Origin: Candidatus Chloroploca mongolica
Lineage (GTDB): Bacteria; Chloroflexota; Chloroflexia; Chloroflexales; Chloroflexaceae
DNA length: 64,000 nt
Assembly (NCBI RefSeq): GCF_004762035.2
Contig: NZ_SIJK02000033.1
Coordinates: 1-64,000 of the forward strand
Direction of reading: 5' to 3'
Made by a program: the position numbers and the translations under genes. The notes beneath the pieces were generated by a model. That model did not search any database and was not told the DNA's origin. It saw nothing but the letters and a program-made list of their open reading frames with translations. Below are positions 51,122-60,746 of the stretch, in pieces; the stretch's first letter is position 1; each line of letters begins with the position of its first letter.

Positions 51122-52039
51122 CATCACCACCAACCCATCACGAATGAGACCTTGCACCAGTTCATCAAGCCATGCCATCTCATCAGGCGTGAAATCTGGT
51201 TTGAGTTGCGAGCCAAGTTCGGCAAGCGGAAGCGAGCGCTCGGGGGGCAGGGGGCGCAGGAGGTCAACAATTCGTCCACGATACCAGCGCCGTGAACCGA
51301 CAAAGGATGTTTCAGACCGGTAATCCGCTCGCCGCTCGGCGGCCCGCTGTCGGGGTTGTGCAGCCTGCGTACGCAGGGGCGCGCCCATCGCCAAGATGGT
51401 CGCGGCATCAGTCACCTGCCACTCACCATAGGCCCGGCACATAGGCCGCACAGGGCAACGCTGGCACGCCGGAGTCGCAGCAGTACAGATGAGCGCCCCA
51501 AGCTCCATCAGGGCCTGGTTCCATGTCCATCCTTGACCAGCAGGCACCAACCGCTCGGCCACCGCTAGCAACGCACGCTCGCCGGGCACATCAACTTGCG
51601 CGGCCCCATAGTGTGTTCGCAGCAACACCCGGCGGATGTTCGTATCCATAAAGGCAACATCCTGCTCAAAGGCAAAACAGGCCACAGCCCCCGCCGTATA
51701 CGGACCAACACCGGGCAACTGGCGCAGCAGCACCACATCACGGGGAAAGACCCCGCCGTGCTCTTGCAAAACCATCTGGACTGCACGCTGCAGATTCACC
51801 GCACGACGATTATAACCAAGGCCTGCCCAGCGACGAATCACCTCGGCAGTGGGGGCCGCAGCCAGCGTGGCAAGATCGGGGAAGGCCGCCAGAAACGCCT
51901 CGTACTTTGGCAACACCCGTACCACCTGAGTCTGCTGGAGCATCAACTCGGCCACGAGAATGCGATACGGATCGCGAGTATGCCGCCAGGGCAAATCACG
52001 AGCATGCTGGGCAAACCAATCAAGCAGAGCCGTCTGCAT
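51095..52039 (-). CDS. mutY: A/G-specific adenine glycosylase
   Basis: This 314-residue base-excision enzyme removes A opposite 8-oxoG. LLDWFAQHARDLPWRHTRDP, ELMLQQTQVVRVLPKYEAFL, the helix-hairpin-helix LPGVGPYTAGAVACFAFEQD and the catalytic segment VAFMDTNIRRVLLR (Asp) are present. The [4Fe-4S] cluster motif is C-X6-C-X2-C-X5-C (ICTAATPACQRCPVRPMC). The C-terminal region is short and lacks a clear MutT-like 8-oxoG domain, so it could be less specific. The rel gene is 9 bp upstream on the same strand. Confidence 0.92.
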   Translation of the reverse strand: MQTALLDWFAQHARDLPWRHTRDPYRILVAELMLQQTQVVRVLPKYEAFLAAFPDLATLAAAPTAEVIRRWAGLGYNRRAVNLQRAVQMVLQEHGGVFPRDVVLLRQLPGVGPYTAGAVACFAFEQDVAFMDTNIRRVLLRTHYGAAQVDVPGERALLAVAERLVPAGQGWTWNQALMELGALICTAATPACQRCPVRPMCRAYGEWQVTDAATILAMGAPLRTQAAQPRQRAAERRADYRSETSFVGSRRWYRGRIVDLLRPLPPERSLPLAELGSQLKPDFTPDEMAWLDELVQGLIRDGLVVMEDGAVRLP

Positions 52040-52048
52040 TGCTGGTGG

Positions 52049-54472
52049 TCACCCTTTACCTGTGCCGCTTTCGCGACGGGCCTCGATCACATCGGCGATA
52101 CGGTTCAACTTATCAAGCAAACTGGAAAGCTGGGTAATTGTCTGCACCGTCACGAGCAGATGCAACACGGCACGCCCGGCATGACGCGTATGCCCTTGTT
52201 CAACCTTCTCGATATTGATCCCCGCATCAGCAACCACAATCGAAATATCACGCCAGAGACCAACCCGATCCCACGACTCGATCCGGATCGGCACCGAATA
52301 GCCCTTAGGAGATTGGCCGACCCAACTTAGCTCGATCAAGCGAGCACGGTCGGATTCATTCAGAATCGTACGACAATCAGCCCGATGAACCGTTACCCCA
52401 CGCCCACGGGTCACAAAACCAACGACTGGCTCACCGACAACCGGATTGCAACAACGAGCCAGGCGATTATGGATGGCACCAACACCAATGACCTGTACGC
52501 CAACCGACTGATTCAGATTGGCTGGTGTGCCTTTGGGTAACACCATGGGGAGGGTTTCAGACGGTTGCTGTTGCTCAACCTGCTGAGCCAGGGCCTTCTG
52601 GGCAACGGTACGGGCCGTCAATTCACCTGAACCAACCTGATTGAAAAGATCATCGTTTGACCGAGCGCCAACCAGATCGACCAGAGAATCAAAACTGATG
52701 GTCAAACCCAGCCGCTTGAGCTCCTTCTCCAGGAGATCACGGCCTGCTGAAATATTTTCTTCGCGTTCAGCACGGCGGAAGTAACGTCGAATATGGTTGC
52801 GGGCACTCGGCGTCTTCACAAAATTAAGCCAATCGCGGCTCGGACCACGATTCGCCTTGGCGGTCATAATATCAACAATCTCGCCATTCTGCAGATGATA
52901 GTCAAGCGGCACCATGCGCCCATTAACCCGGGCACCAATGCACCGATTGCCAACCTCTGAGTGAATATGATAGGCGAAATCAATCGGCGTACTACCTTCG
53001 GGGAGATCGATGATCTTGCCACGCGGGGTAAAGACATAGACCATCTCTTCCAGTTCGGGCTTGAGGCTCTCGACAAATTCACGAGCATCAGTCAACTCGA
53101 TCCGCCACGAAATCAATTCGCGCAGCCACTTGATCTTCGCCTCGTAATTCTGATCGCTCCGATTAGCAAAGCCCTCTTTATAGCGCCAGTGTGCGGCAAT
53201 ACCGTGTTCAGCCACCGTATGCATACCCTCAGTGCGAATCTGGATCTCGCAGGGATGCCCACCGCCGATAATTACCGTCGTATGGAGCGACTGATAGCTA
53301 CTCTCTTTGGGAACCGCGATATAATCATCAAACTCGCTGAGCACCGGTGTCCACATACTATGCACAAGACCAAGCACCCGATAACAGAGGCCCTTGGACT
53401 GATTCATGTCACTCTCTTGGACAATAATCCGGATCGCGAGCTGGTCGTAGATCTGCTCAAGCGGGACACCCTTGCGCTCCATCTTGCGCCAGATCGAATA
53501 GATATGCTTCGGGCGCCCATTCACCTGGGCACGAATCCCCTCTTTATCGAGAGCTTCGCGCATCTTTTTAATCACGCGCTGAATAATGCGCTGACGAGCA
53601 TCTTCACGGAGACTCAAGCCATTTTCAATCTCGTGATAATGTTCGGGGTGGATCGCCTTAAACGCCAGATCCTCGAGTTCAGACTTGACCTGCCACATCC
53701 CGAGGCGATGGGCGAGCGGGGCATAGATATCGAGAGTTTCACGCGCAACGCGACGTTGTTTTTCAGGCGAGGTTGAGCCAAGGGTACGCATATTGTGCAG
53801 GCGGTCAGCGAGCTTGATCAAGATCACGCGTGGATCATCAGCCGTCGCAATGAACATCTTGCGATACGAGCCAGCCTGCATCTCTTCTTTCGTCTTATGT
53901 TCAAGGCCTGAAAGCTTGGTCACCCCATCAACAAGATGCGCAAGGGTCGAGCTAAAATAGGTTTTAATGACCTCGAGATCAACCCCGGTATCTTCGACCA
54001 CATCGTGCAAGAGCGCGGCGGCGACCGACTCGGCATCAAGCCGCAATTCGAGCAAGATAGAGGCCACCGCAACAGGATGATCAATATATGGCTCACCGCT
54101 CTGGCGATACTGACCAGCGTGGGCAATTAAGGCCAGCGCATAAGCCCGCCGGAGCAATTCGGTGTCGGCATCGGGCAGATACTCCCCCAGGCGGGCAATC
54201 AACGCCTCAACCGTAGGGCTACGGTAGGCATCGAGATAACGAGCCCGAATCATCTCCGCTGTAATCTCGGCCTGCTCTTTTTTCGTGAGTTGTTCAGCGA
54301 TAGATTGAATCATAGGCAACTGGAGGATAGGATGGGGAGAGAGGTGATCTGGTTGGAGGTACAGCGCAGGAGGTTGCTGGCTACGACTCAGAGCCACAGC
54401 CTTGCCCGGCAGCGCGGGTTTTACACGGGCCTCACTAGCCGTATGATCACCAACAGCAACAGGAGTATCCAT
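52049..54472 (-). CDS. bifunctional (p)ppGpp synthetase/hydrolase, RelA/SpoT family
   Basis: This 807-residue Rel enzyme has an HD hydrolase domain with YIDHPVAVASILLE and AALLHDVVEDT, so hydrolase residues are intact. A synthetase domain has KMERKGVPLEQIYDQLAIRI and YQSLHTTVI, followed by TGS (YVFTPRGKIIDLPEGSTPID), a zinc/helical region and a C-terminal ACT. It makes and removes the stringent-response alarmone. The start is uncertain: ATG 54472 gives an N-terminal extension of about 53 non-conserved residues, while 54313 (MIQSIAEQL) fits the family better. A structured leader lies upstream. Confidence 0.93.
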   Translation of the reverse strand: MDTPVAVGDHTASEARVKPALPGKAVALSRSQQPPALYLQPDHLSPHPILQLPMIQSIAEQLTKKEQAEITAEMIRARYLDAYRSPTVEALIARLGEYLPDADTELLRRAYALALIAHAGQYRQSGEPYIDHPVAVASILLELRLDAESVAAALLHDVVEDTGVDLEVIKTYFSSTLAHLVDGVTKLSGLEHKTKEEMQAGSYRKMFIATADDPRVILIKLADRLHNMRTLGSTSPEKQRRVARETLDIYAPLAHRLGMWQVKSELEDLAFKAIHPEHYHEIENGLSLREDARQRIIQRVIKKMREALDKEGIRAQVNGRPKHIYSIWRKMERKGVPLEQIYDQLAIRIIVQESDMNQSKGLCYRVLGLVHSMWTPVLSEFDDYIAVPKESSYQSLHTTVIIGGGHPCEIQIRTEGMHTVAEHGIAAHWRYKEGFANRSDQNYEAKIKWLRELISWRIELTDAREFVESLKPELEEMVYVFTPRGKIIDLPEGSTPIDFAYHIHSEVGNRCIGARVNGRMVPLDYHLQNGEIVDIMTAKANRGPSRDWLNFVKTPSARNHIRRYFRRAEREENISAGRDLLEKELKRLGLTISFDSLVDLVGARSNDDLFNQVGSGELTARTVAQKALAQQVEQQQPSETLPMVLPKGTPANLNQSVGVQVIGVGAIHNRLARCCNPVVGEPVVGFVTRGRGVTVHRADCRTILNESDRARLIELSWVGQSPKGYSVPIRIESWDRVGLWRDISIVVADAGINIEKVEQGHTRHAGRAVLHLLVTVQTITQLSSLLDKLNRIADVIEARRESGTGKG

Positions 54473-54523
54473 TGGTCACCGTATCCTCTCACGGCTGCGT
54501 GGCACTATAGGCAACTGCCAGGT

Positions 54524-54609
54524 GATCGCAGACCAGGTGTCGTAGAACACAAACGCGGTCGGCGACTTTCGCCTGACCGCGCCTCTATCTCCTTCGATCG
54601 TCTGCGATC
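54524..54609 (-). promoter_or_regulatory. structured leader upstream of rel
   Basis: On the minus-strand transcript, GATCGCAGAC (54609-54600) pairs with GTCTGCGATC (54533-54524), enclosing a strong GCGGTCAGGCGAAAGTCGCC / GACCGC hairpin (54581-54554). Located between the promoter and the rel start. No known riboswitch class was recognised. Confidence 0.5.
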
Positions 54610-54638
54610 AAAACTATGCTTTTGTAGTAGTATCCACT

Positions 54639-54667
54639 AGGATAACACCGGCTTATAGCGTTGTCAA
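54639..54667 (-). promoter_or_regulatory. promoter of rel
   Basis: On the minus strand, TTGACA (54662-54667), 17 bp spacer and TATCCT (54639-54644). It diverges from the rpsB promoter; their -35 regions are only 7 bp apart. Confidence 0.7.
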
Positions 54668-54674
54668 GAAAAAT

Positions 54675-54703
54675 TTGCCCCACTGTAATGCTTATGCTAT
54701 ACT
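54675..54703 (+). promoter_or_regulatory. promoter of rpsB operon
   Basis: TTGCCC (54675-54680), 17 bp spacer and TATACT (54698-54703). The leader to ATG 54839 is about 130 nt and may fold for S2 feedback control, which is only inferred. Confidence 0.7.
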
Positions 54704-54838
54704 GATCGGCGGCGCGTGCAAGCGCCAATACACACATCCCAGCGTTGCGATCATCTCCTGCCAGCTCAGGCTGGTTCAGATCGCAAGAGGCCTGGGGTGG
54801 CGGCTGGAAATTCCAGGATGTTCAAGGAGGATGGAGAA

Positions 54839-55558
54839 ATGACCCAGACAACCCCACGTGTTGTCTCGATCAAGGCCTTGTTAGAGGCTGGTGCACACTT
54901 TGGTCACCAGACCAACCGTTGGAACCCGAAGATGCGTCCGTATATCTTTACGGCGCGCAATGGGATTCATATCATTGACCTGCAAAAGACGGTTCATAGC
55001 CTGACGATGGCGTATCGTTTTGTAGCTGATATGACAGCCAGGGGCGAAAAGATCCTGTTTGTTGGCACCAAAAAGCAGGCCCAGGAAGCAATTGCCGAAG
55101 AAGCAACCCGCTCTGGTCAGTACTATATTACGCAGCGCTGGCTCGGTGGTACGCTGACGAACTTTGCGACGATCAAAGGTCGCCTCAAACGGCTCGCCGA
55201 TCTTGAAGCCCAACGCGATCGCGGTGATTTCAATAAGTTGACCAAAGCCGAAGGGCTGAAACTCGAAGAAGAGATTGGAAAACTCAACCGCGTCTTTGGT
55301 GGCATTAAGACAATGGAACGTCTGCCAGCTGCGATCTTTGTGGTCGATCCCCATAAGGAAGATCTGGCGATCAAAGAGGCTGCCGTTGTAGGCGTACCAG
55401 TTGTAGCAATGGTTGATACGAACTGCAATCCCGATCCGATTGAGTATGTGATTCCGTGCAACGACGATGCCATTCGTAGCATTCGTTTGTTGACGAGCAA
55501 AATCGCTGATGCGGCCCTTGAGGGCATCCATCGGCGTGAGTCCGCTCACCAGGGCTAG
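54839..55558 (+). CDS. rpsB: 30S ribosomal protein S2
   Basis: The product has 239 residues. [55 protein letters not shown] and [20 protein letters not shown] then [13 protein letters not shown] are the S2 motifs in order. ATG 54839 is chosen because AAGGAGG precedes it by ten bases; the long frame upstream is leader. It is a structural component of the 30S subunit body/head junction. First gene of a co-directional translation and lipid operon. Confidence 0.97.
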   Translation: MTQTTPRVVSIKALLEAGAHFGHQTNRWNPKMRPYIFTARNGIHIIDLQKTVHSLTMAYRFVADMTARGEKILFVGTKKQAQEAIAEEATRSGQYYITQRWLGGTLTNFATIKGRLKRLADLEAQRDRGDFNKLTKAEGLKLEEEIGKLNRVFGGIKTMERLPAAIFVVDPHKEDLAIKEAAVVGVPVVAMVDTNCNPDPIEYVIPCNDDAIRSIRLLTSKIADAALEGIHRRESAHQG

Positions 55559-55640
55559 GTTGGGGTGGTTGCGATTGATCAGCAAGTATCCTGCGCAGGG
55601 GTGTGCTCCGCGCAGGCGTAGCGATACAAGGAGCGAATCT

Positions 55641-56168
55641 GTGGCTGTTTCGATTGAACTGGTGAAAGAGCTCCGTGAGCGCACCGGTGCCGGCATCAAA
55701 GAGTGCAAAGATATTCTGGAGCAGGTCAACGGCGATATAAACAAGGCTATCGATATTCTGCGCGAGCGTGGTATCGAGGCCGCCGCCAAGAAGACGAGCC
55801 GCGAGGCCCTCGAAGGTCTTGTGGGGGTCTATGTCCACTATGGCTCGCGGGTTGCCGCAATGATTGAGTTGAATTGTGAGACCGATTTTGTTGCGCGTAC
55901 CGAGGCGTTTGTGACCCTCGCCAATAGCCTTGCCCAGCACGTCGTCGCGCTCAATCCGCTCTATCTGAGTGAAGCCGAAATCACCGATGCGATTGTCCAT
56001 GAGAGTGGTTTGCCCCGCGAGAAACTGATTGAAGAGCAGGTGCTGCTGGCTCAGCCCTTCGTCAAAGATCCGTCGCGGACGATCCAGGAGATGCTGACCG
56101 AAGCAATCGCTAAGCTTGGTGAAAATATTGTCGTGCGCCGGTTTGTCCGTTATGAGATTGGTGCCTAG
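55641..56168 (+). CDS. tsf: elongation factor Ts
   Basis: The product has 175 residues from GTG 55641 (AAGGAG seven bases upstream). MAVSIELVKELRERTGAGIK, ECKDIL and GDINKAIDILRERG are the UBA-like N-domain, and MIELNCETDFVARTEAF is the core. Short C-terminal domain compared with proteobacterial Ts, like other Gram-positive/Chloroflexota forms. It recycles EF-Tu by GDP exchange. It follows rpsB after 82 bp. Confidence 0.95.
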   Translation: MAVSIELVKELRERTGAGIKECKDILEQVNGDINKAIDILRERGIEAAAKKTSREALEGLVGVYVHYGSRVAAMIELNCETDFVARTEAFVTLANSLAQHVVALNPLYLSEAEITDAIVHESGLPREKLIEEQVLLAQPFVKDPSRTIQEMLTEAIAKLGENIVVRRFVRYEIGA

Positions 56169-56179
56169 TCAGGGCCGTG

Positions 56180-56227
56180 AAACCCGGGTGGGCGACAGGT
56201 ACCGCCAGTCACACACCTGGGTTTCAT
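56180..56227 (+). terminator. GAAACCCGGGTG / CACCTGGGTTTC hairpin between tsf and pyrH
   Basis: GAAACCCGGGTG and CACCTGGGTTTC pair with one mismatch around about 25 bases. It has no T-run, so it may be an RNA processing or attenuating hairpin and not a full terminator. Confidence 0.45.
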
Positions 56228-56249
56228 ATCCCGTTGGGATAGAGGCTCT

Positions 56250-56981
56250 ATGCAACAGCCAAAGTATCGCCGGGTCTTGATCAAGCTCAGCGGTGAGCAG
56301 ATCAAAGGGACAGATGAGGTAGTAAGCTATGATATGCTTGACTACCTGGCCCGTGAAATCGGCGTGCTGCATCAGTACAAGGTCGATGTAGCCGTTGTTA
56401 TTGGTGGGGGCAATATCTGGCGAGGTAATCAGTCCATTGCCCGTGGGATGGACGCTGCACAGTCGCATTATATGGGTATGCTCGGTACGATTATCAATTC
56501 CCTGGCCCTTCAGGATGCCCTTGAACGGCATGGGCTCGATACGCGGGCGATGGCGGCCATCCAGATGAATGAGGTCGCTGAGCCGTATATCAGGCGACGG
56601 GCAACCCGCCATATGGCGAAAGGCCGGGTGGTCATCCTCGCCGGTGGAACCGGTAATCCTTACTTTACCACTGACTCGGCCGCAGCCCTGCGTGCCGCTG
56701 AACTTCACGCTGATGTCATCTTAATGGCAAAAAACGGCGTGGACGGGATCTATACGGCTGATCCGCGCCGCCATCACGATGCAGTCAAACTTGATCACGT
56801 AACCTATATGGATGCCTTGAACCGTGGTCTCGCTGTGATGGACTCGACGGCTCTGACCTTCTGTATGGATAATAATATTCCGATCATTGTGTTCAATGCC
56901 CTGGAAGCAGGTATGATCGAGCGCATTGTGCTTGGTGAACGGGTAGGCACCCTGGTCAGCAGTCAGGCAACTGAACGCTGA
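56250..56981 (+). CDS. pyrH: UMP kinase
   Basis: The product has 243 residues. RVLIKLSGEQIKG opens the amino-acid-kinase fold, VIGGGNIWRG binds UMP/ATP phosphates, and RRATRHMAKGRVVILAGGTG NPYFTTDSAAALRAAE is the family segment, followed by KNGVDGIYTADP. It phosphorylates UMP to UDP for nucleic-acid and lipid precursors. Coupling to the tsf/frr order is conserved in bacteria. Confidence 0.97.
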   Translation: MQQPKYRRVLIKLSGEQIKGTDEVVSYDMLDYLAREIGVLHQYKVDVAVVIGGGNIWRGNQSIARGMDAAQSHYMGMLGTIINSLALQDALERHGLDTRAMAAIQMNEVAEPYIRRRATRHMAKGRVVILAGGTGNPYFTTDSAAALRAAELHADVILMAKNGVDGIYTADPRRHHDAVKLDHVTYMDALNRGLAVMDSTALTFCMDNNIPIIVFNALEAGMIERIVLGERVGTLVSSQATER

Positions 56982-57032
56982 CGGTCTGAGAAATTTGTGC
57001 GTATCGAGTTCTGGTAGTGTGAGGAGGGTGTG

Positions 57033-57590
57033 ATGGTCAATGACGTCACCAGTGAGTATGAAGGCCAACTGAAGAAAGCACTCGAAGCCTTGCGCCATCA
57101 ATTGGCAACCGTCAGAACCGGTCGGGCTTCGTCGGCGCTGGTTGAGCATATGCCCGTCGAGGCCTATGGCGCACCGATGCCGCTGAATCAGATTGCCACG
57201 ATTGTTGTCCCCGAAGCCCGTTTGATCGTGATTCAACCGTTTGATAATGGTATGATTAAAACGATCGAGAAGGCCATTCAAAATTCTGATCTCGGCATTA
57301 ATCCCAGTAATGATGGGCGCGTTATTCGACTCGCCGTGCCCCAGTTGACCGAAGAACGTCGCCGTGAACTGGTCAAGGGAGTGCGCCATCGCGTCGAAGA
57401 GGTGAAGGTCTCGGTACGCAATCAGCGTCGTGATGCGATTGATCAACTCAAAGAGTTTGAACACGAGAAGATGATTAGCGAGGACGAGTTGCACCGCGGC
57501 CAGGAGCGTATCCAGCAGTTGACCGATAAGTGCATCGCTGAACTGGAACACATTGGCAAAGAGAAAGAGGCTGAGGTTCTGGCGGTCTGA
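57033..57590 (+). CDS. frr: ribosome-recycling factor
   Basis: The product has 185 residues from ATG 57033 (GAGGAGGGTG upstream; a GTG three bases earlier is in frame). [44 protein letters not shown] and [14 protein letters not shown]-like [18 protein letters not shown] match Frr. It splits post-termination ribosomes with EF-G. Three bp before a possible uppS start. Confidence 0.96.
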   Translation: MVNDVTSEYEGQLKKALEALRHQLATVRTGRASSALVEHMPVEAYGAPMPLNQIATIVVPEARLIVIQPFDNGMIKTIEKAIQNSDLGINPSNDGRVIRLAVPQLTEERRRELVKGVRHRVEEVKVSVRNQRRDAIDQLKEFEHEKMISEDELHRGQERIQQLTDKCIAELEHIGKEKEAEVLAV

Positions 57591-57661
57591 AGATGACCCA
57601 GGTTCTCAGGAGCGCCGGGGCTGGATCTCCGGTTCCCCTCGCTAACAAAGAGGCGTCCTGT

Positions 57662-58372
57662 ATGACCACCCCAGACGGCGGACGCATCCCGAACCATATC
57701 GCGGTGATTATGGACGGCAATGGGCGATGGGCTCGCCAGCGTGGTTTGCCGCGCCTTGCCGGTCATCGTGCCGGAACTGAGAATATTCGTGCGATTGTAA
57801 ACGAAGCCCACCAGATCGGGGTGCGCTTTTTGACCCTGTATGCGTTTTCAACCGAAAATTGGAATCGGCCCTCGCTTGAGGTGCAGGGGTTGATGCAGAT
57901 CTTGAGCGATTTCATTGATCGCGAAACACAAAATTTACACCGGCAGAATGTGCGCTTGCGCCACCTTGGACGACTCCAGGGCTTGACTCCATTGCTTGCA
58001 CGCAAGGTGCAACAGGCCGTTGACCTGACCCGTGAGAATACGGGGTTGACCCTGGCGATTGCCTTCAATTATGGCGGACGCCTTGATATTGTTGATGCCG
58101 TCTGTGACCTTGTGGCGCAGGGCGTCGGGGTTGACCAGATTACCGAAGAGGCTATCAGTGCCCGGCTCTCGACCGCCGGTATGCCTGATCCCGATCTGGT
58201 TATTCGAACCAGTGGTGAACGCCGGATTTCGAATTTTTTGATCTGGCAGGCCGCTTATAGTGAGTACTGGGTAACGCCGGTGTTCTGGCCCGATTTTCGC
58301 CCAGAACATCTTCATCAGGCAGTTAGTGAATATGGACGGCGCGAACGCCGCTTCGGCGGACTCTCCGAGTAA
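57662..58372 (+). CDS. uppS: di-trans,poly-cis-undecaprenyl diphosphate synthase
   Basis: The product has 236 residues from ATG 57662; ATG 57593 would add 23 poorly conserved residues. PNHIAVIMDGNGRWARQRGL (catalytic Asp), RFLTLYAFSTENWNRP and the C-terminal DPDLVIRTSGERRISNFLIW with AYSEYW are diagnostic. It makes the C55 lipid carrier for envelope glycan synthesis. The cdsA gene begins inside its 3' end (overlap about 41 bp). Confidence 0.96.
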   Translation: MTTPDGGRIPNHIAVIMDGNGRWARQRGLPRLAGHRAGTENIRAIVNEAHQIGVRFLTLYAFSTENWNRPSLEVQGLMQILSDFIDRETQNLHRQNVRLRHLGRLQGLTPLLARKVQQAVDLTRENTGLTLAIAFNYGGRLDIVDAVCDLVAQGVGVDQITEEAISARLSTAGMPDPDLVIRTSGERRISNFLIWQAAYSEYWVTPVFWPDFRPEHLHQAVSEYGRRERRFGGLSE

Positions 58373-59234
58373 GGCTGGCTCGCTGACACGGCGGTTGATC
58401 AGTGTGGCAATTCTCATCCCCCTGATTGTGGCAGCAGGCTGGTGGCCCCTCGCTACGATCCTGGTCGTTGGCGTGTGTGTGGTGCTCGCGATCCGTGAAC
58501 TGTTTGCGATCTTTCGCCAGGGCGGCTTCGCGCCCCGCTCTGGCCCAGGTATCGCTGTCGGCCTCGCCTTCTGCTTCGCCGCCGCTGTGCGCCCTTTGAC
58601 CCCCTTTGATGTGACCGGCTTGCTGCTCGCCCTCGCCGTGAGCCTGACCCTGATCTATGAACTGTTGCCCGGTGATCGTACCAATAGCATTCAGAATTGG
58701 GCGCTGACCCTCGCAGGGGCAATCTATATTGGCTGGTTGCTCAGTGCGTTTATTCTCCTGACCCAACTCTCGACCCCGTTGCGCCCCGCTCCTCTCGCTG
58801 GCCTTGGGATTCCCCCTGGGACGGCATGGCTCTTTCTCGTGCTGGCGATTACCTGGATTCAAGATAGTGCCGCTTTTTTTGTCGGTCGATCAATAGGTCG
58901 GCATAAAATGGCCCCCGTGCTCAGTCCGAAAAAGTCATGGGAAGGCTTTGCCGGGGGGATGGTCGCTTCGATCCTTACCGCTCTCGTCGCTGTCTATTTG
59001 ATGGGTTTGCCGATCTCATATGCCGGGGCTGTCTTGATTGGCCTTGCAACCGGTATCGCCGGGCCACTTGGTGACCTCTGTGAATCTTTGATTAAACGCC
59101 AGATTGGGGTCAAAGACTCGGGAACCTTGATCCCTGGTCATGGGGGTATCCTTGACCGGATGGATAGCCTGCTCTTTACCGGGCCAGTGGTCTATTATGG
59201 TGTGGTGTTGGCGATGACTTTCACTTCGTCTTGA
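58332..59234 (+). CDS. cdsA: phosphatidate cytidylyltransferase
   Basis: This 300-residue integral membrane protein has seven or eight helices and the C-terminal signature PLGDLCESLIKRQIGVKDSG then LIPGHGGILDRMDSLLFTGP. SPKKSWEGFAGG is the second conserved segment. It makes CDP-diacylglycerol from phosphatidate and CTP. ATG 58332 and GTG 58326 are both possible; either lies inside uppS. The dxr gene often found next to it is not present here. Confidence 0.95.
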   Translation: MDGANAASADSPSKAGSLTRRLISVAILIPLIVAAGWWPLATILVVGVCVVLAIRELFAIFRQGGFAPRSGPGIAVGLAFCFAAAVRPLTPFDVTGLLLALAVSLTLIYELLPGDRTNSIQNWALTLAGAIYIGWLLSAFILLTQLSTPLRPAPLAGLGIPPGTAWLFLVLAITWIQDSAAFFVGRSIGRHKMAPVLSPKKSWEGFAGGMVASILTALVAVYLMGLPISYAGAVLIGLATGIAGPLGDLCESLIKRQIGVKDSGTLIPGHGGILDRMDSLLFTGPVVYYGVVLAMTFTSS

Positions 59235-59314
59235 CGCTGCCCCTTAGACTCGCTACACTACTTTGAGTACATCGATCTTATGTGGAGTGATAGGTACCCC
59301 GAGGGAGCAAGAAG

Positions 59315-60499
59315 ATGGAGTTACTTACTGCGGCGGCAGCCCCGCTTCAACAGGCAGTCGAGCAAGCAAGCAGCAATCCGATTGTGGCGATTGTTGCTTT
59401 TTTGCTGATGCTTGGTTTGCTGGTGGTTGTCCACGAGCTTGGTCATTTTCTGACGGCTATCTGGATGGGCATTAAAGTCGAAGAATTTGGCGTCGGCTTC
59501 CCCCCCAGAGCCATGGTGCTCTTTGAACGCAATGGCGTGAAGTATACGCTGAACTGGCTGCCTATTGGTGGCTTTGTGCGCTTTGCTAGCCACGAAGGCG
59601 CCGAAGATAATATCTATAGTGGTGGGTCGGGCACCCTTGCGGCTGCGCCACCACTGCGCAAAATCGCGGTGATGGTCGCTGGCCCGTTGATGAATCTCTT
59701 GCTGGCTATGCTCATCTTTGCGGTGCTCTTTTTCTTTATGGGGGTGCCAACCCCTACCGGGCGTCAGTTGATTGGTGAGGTCTTTGATGCTACCCCCGCC
59801 GCTCTCGCTGGGTTTCAGGCCGGTGATGAACTGCTCAGCCTCGATGGTCGCCCAGCCGTCGACGCAACGGTCATCGGTGAGGTCGGACGCACGAATCTCG
59901 GCCAACCGGTCGAGGCCGTTGTCATCCGTGATGACCGCGAGGTGACGCTGGTCGTTACCCCTGGCCCCTGGACATCACCGAGTGGGGCCCAGATTGAGTC
60001 GGGCTTTGGTTTTAGTTATGGGCAGGATATCGAGATGGTTGAGGCTGGCCCCATCCAGGCGGCTTGGACGGGAGTTACGCATAGCCTCGATCTGCTCGGA
60101 CGGATGCTCAATGCCCTGGCGGGCTTGCCTGGCGCGATCTTTGGCATTATTTCGTCAACACCATCACCCGATGGTGAGCCAATTGGCCCGGTTGGCATCG
60201 CACGTGCGACGGGTGAGGTGATCCAGCAACCCGGTGGCTTCATTGCGTTCTGGAATCTGACCGCTGTGTTGAGCCTGAATCTCTTCTTGCTCAATCTGTT
60301 GCCCATCCCGGCGCTCGATGGCAGCCATATTGTCTTCTCGGTCATCGAGTTGCTCCGTGGCGGCAAAAAAGTGCCCCCCGAAAAGGAAGCCCTTGTCCAT
60401 GCAATTGGGTTTGCCGCGCTGATGGGCCTGATGTTGTTGATTACGGTCAACGATGTTATGAATGCGATCCGAGGCAATCCGGTCCTCGGTGGTTCGTAG
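59315..60499 (+). CDS. rseP: site-2 zinc metalloprotease (RseP family)
   Basis: This 394-residue membrane protease has the zinc motif HELGH (residues 40-44), a PDZ domain (about 150-210: LIGEVFDATPAALAGFQAGD, ELLSLDGRPA), and the LDG motif LLPIPALDGSHIVF near the C-terminus. It performs intramembrane cleavage of regulatory or signal-peptide substrates. Apparent N-terminal extension (MELLTAAAAPLQQAV) before the first helix. It follows cdsA after 80 bp. Confidence 0.94.
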   Translation: MELLTAAAAPLQQAVEQASSNPIVAIVAFLLMLGLLVVVHELGHFLTAIWMGIKVEEFGVGFPPRAMVLFERNGVKYTLNWLPIGGFVRFASHEGAEDNIYSGGSGTLAAAPPLRKIAVMVAGPLMNLLLAMLIFAVLFFFMGVPTPTGRQLIGEVFDATPAALAGFQAGDELLSLDGRPAVDATVIGEVGRTNLGQPVEAVVIRDDREVTLVVTPGPWTSPSGAQIESGFGFSYGQDIEMVEAGPIQAAWTGVTHSLDLLGRMLNALAGLPGAIFGIISSTPSPDGEPIGPVGIARATGEVIQQPGGFIAFWNLTAVLSLNLFLLNLLPIPALDGSHIVFSVIELLRGGKKVPPEKEALVHAIGFAALMGLMLLITVNDVMNAIRGNPVLGGS

Positions 60500-60518
60500 C
60501 CGTGGGATAGGGTGACGT

Positions 60519-60746
60519 ATGTCGGTTATTCGTGCGAGTGAAGTAGGTGAGTTTGTCTTTTGCGCTCGTGCCTGGTGGCTCCGACGGGTCGCCGGCGAAG
60601 AACCTTCTGGGCACGAGCGCAGGGCCGTTGGCATTGTGCGCCACGCTCGCCACGGACGGGCGGTCGCCCTCAGTCAGGGCGCATGGTGGCTTGGGATCGC
60701 TCTGCTGATCGGCGGGGTGTTACTGCTGGTGCTATCGTGGCAATAG
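60519..60746 (+). CDS. N-terminal part of a split membrane-anchored Cas4/Dna2-like nuclease
   Basis: The product has 75 residues. VIRASEVGEFVFCARAWWLR resembles the N-terminal Cas4 segment (S-x-I-x-x-Y-x-x-C-P-R), whose Cys joins the Fe-S cluster. The C-terminal half is one transmembrane helix (WWLGIALLIGGVLLLVLSW). It stops at TAG 60744-60746, inside the next gene. The pair together makes a complete nuclease, so this is either a naturally split gene or a frameshifted one. Confidence 0.55.
   Translation: MSVIRASEVGEFVFCARAWWLRRVAGEEPSGHERRAVGIVRHARHGRAVALSQGAWWLGIALLIGGVLLLVLSWQ

Noticed and set aside
54704-54838. tRNA or known riboswitch in the rpsB leader
   Set aside because: No cloverleaf, TTC loop or recognised riboswitch core was seen; only weak hairpins.
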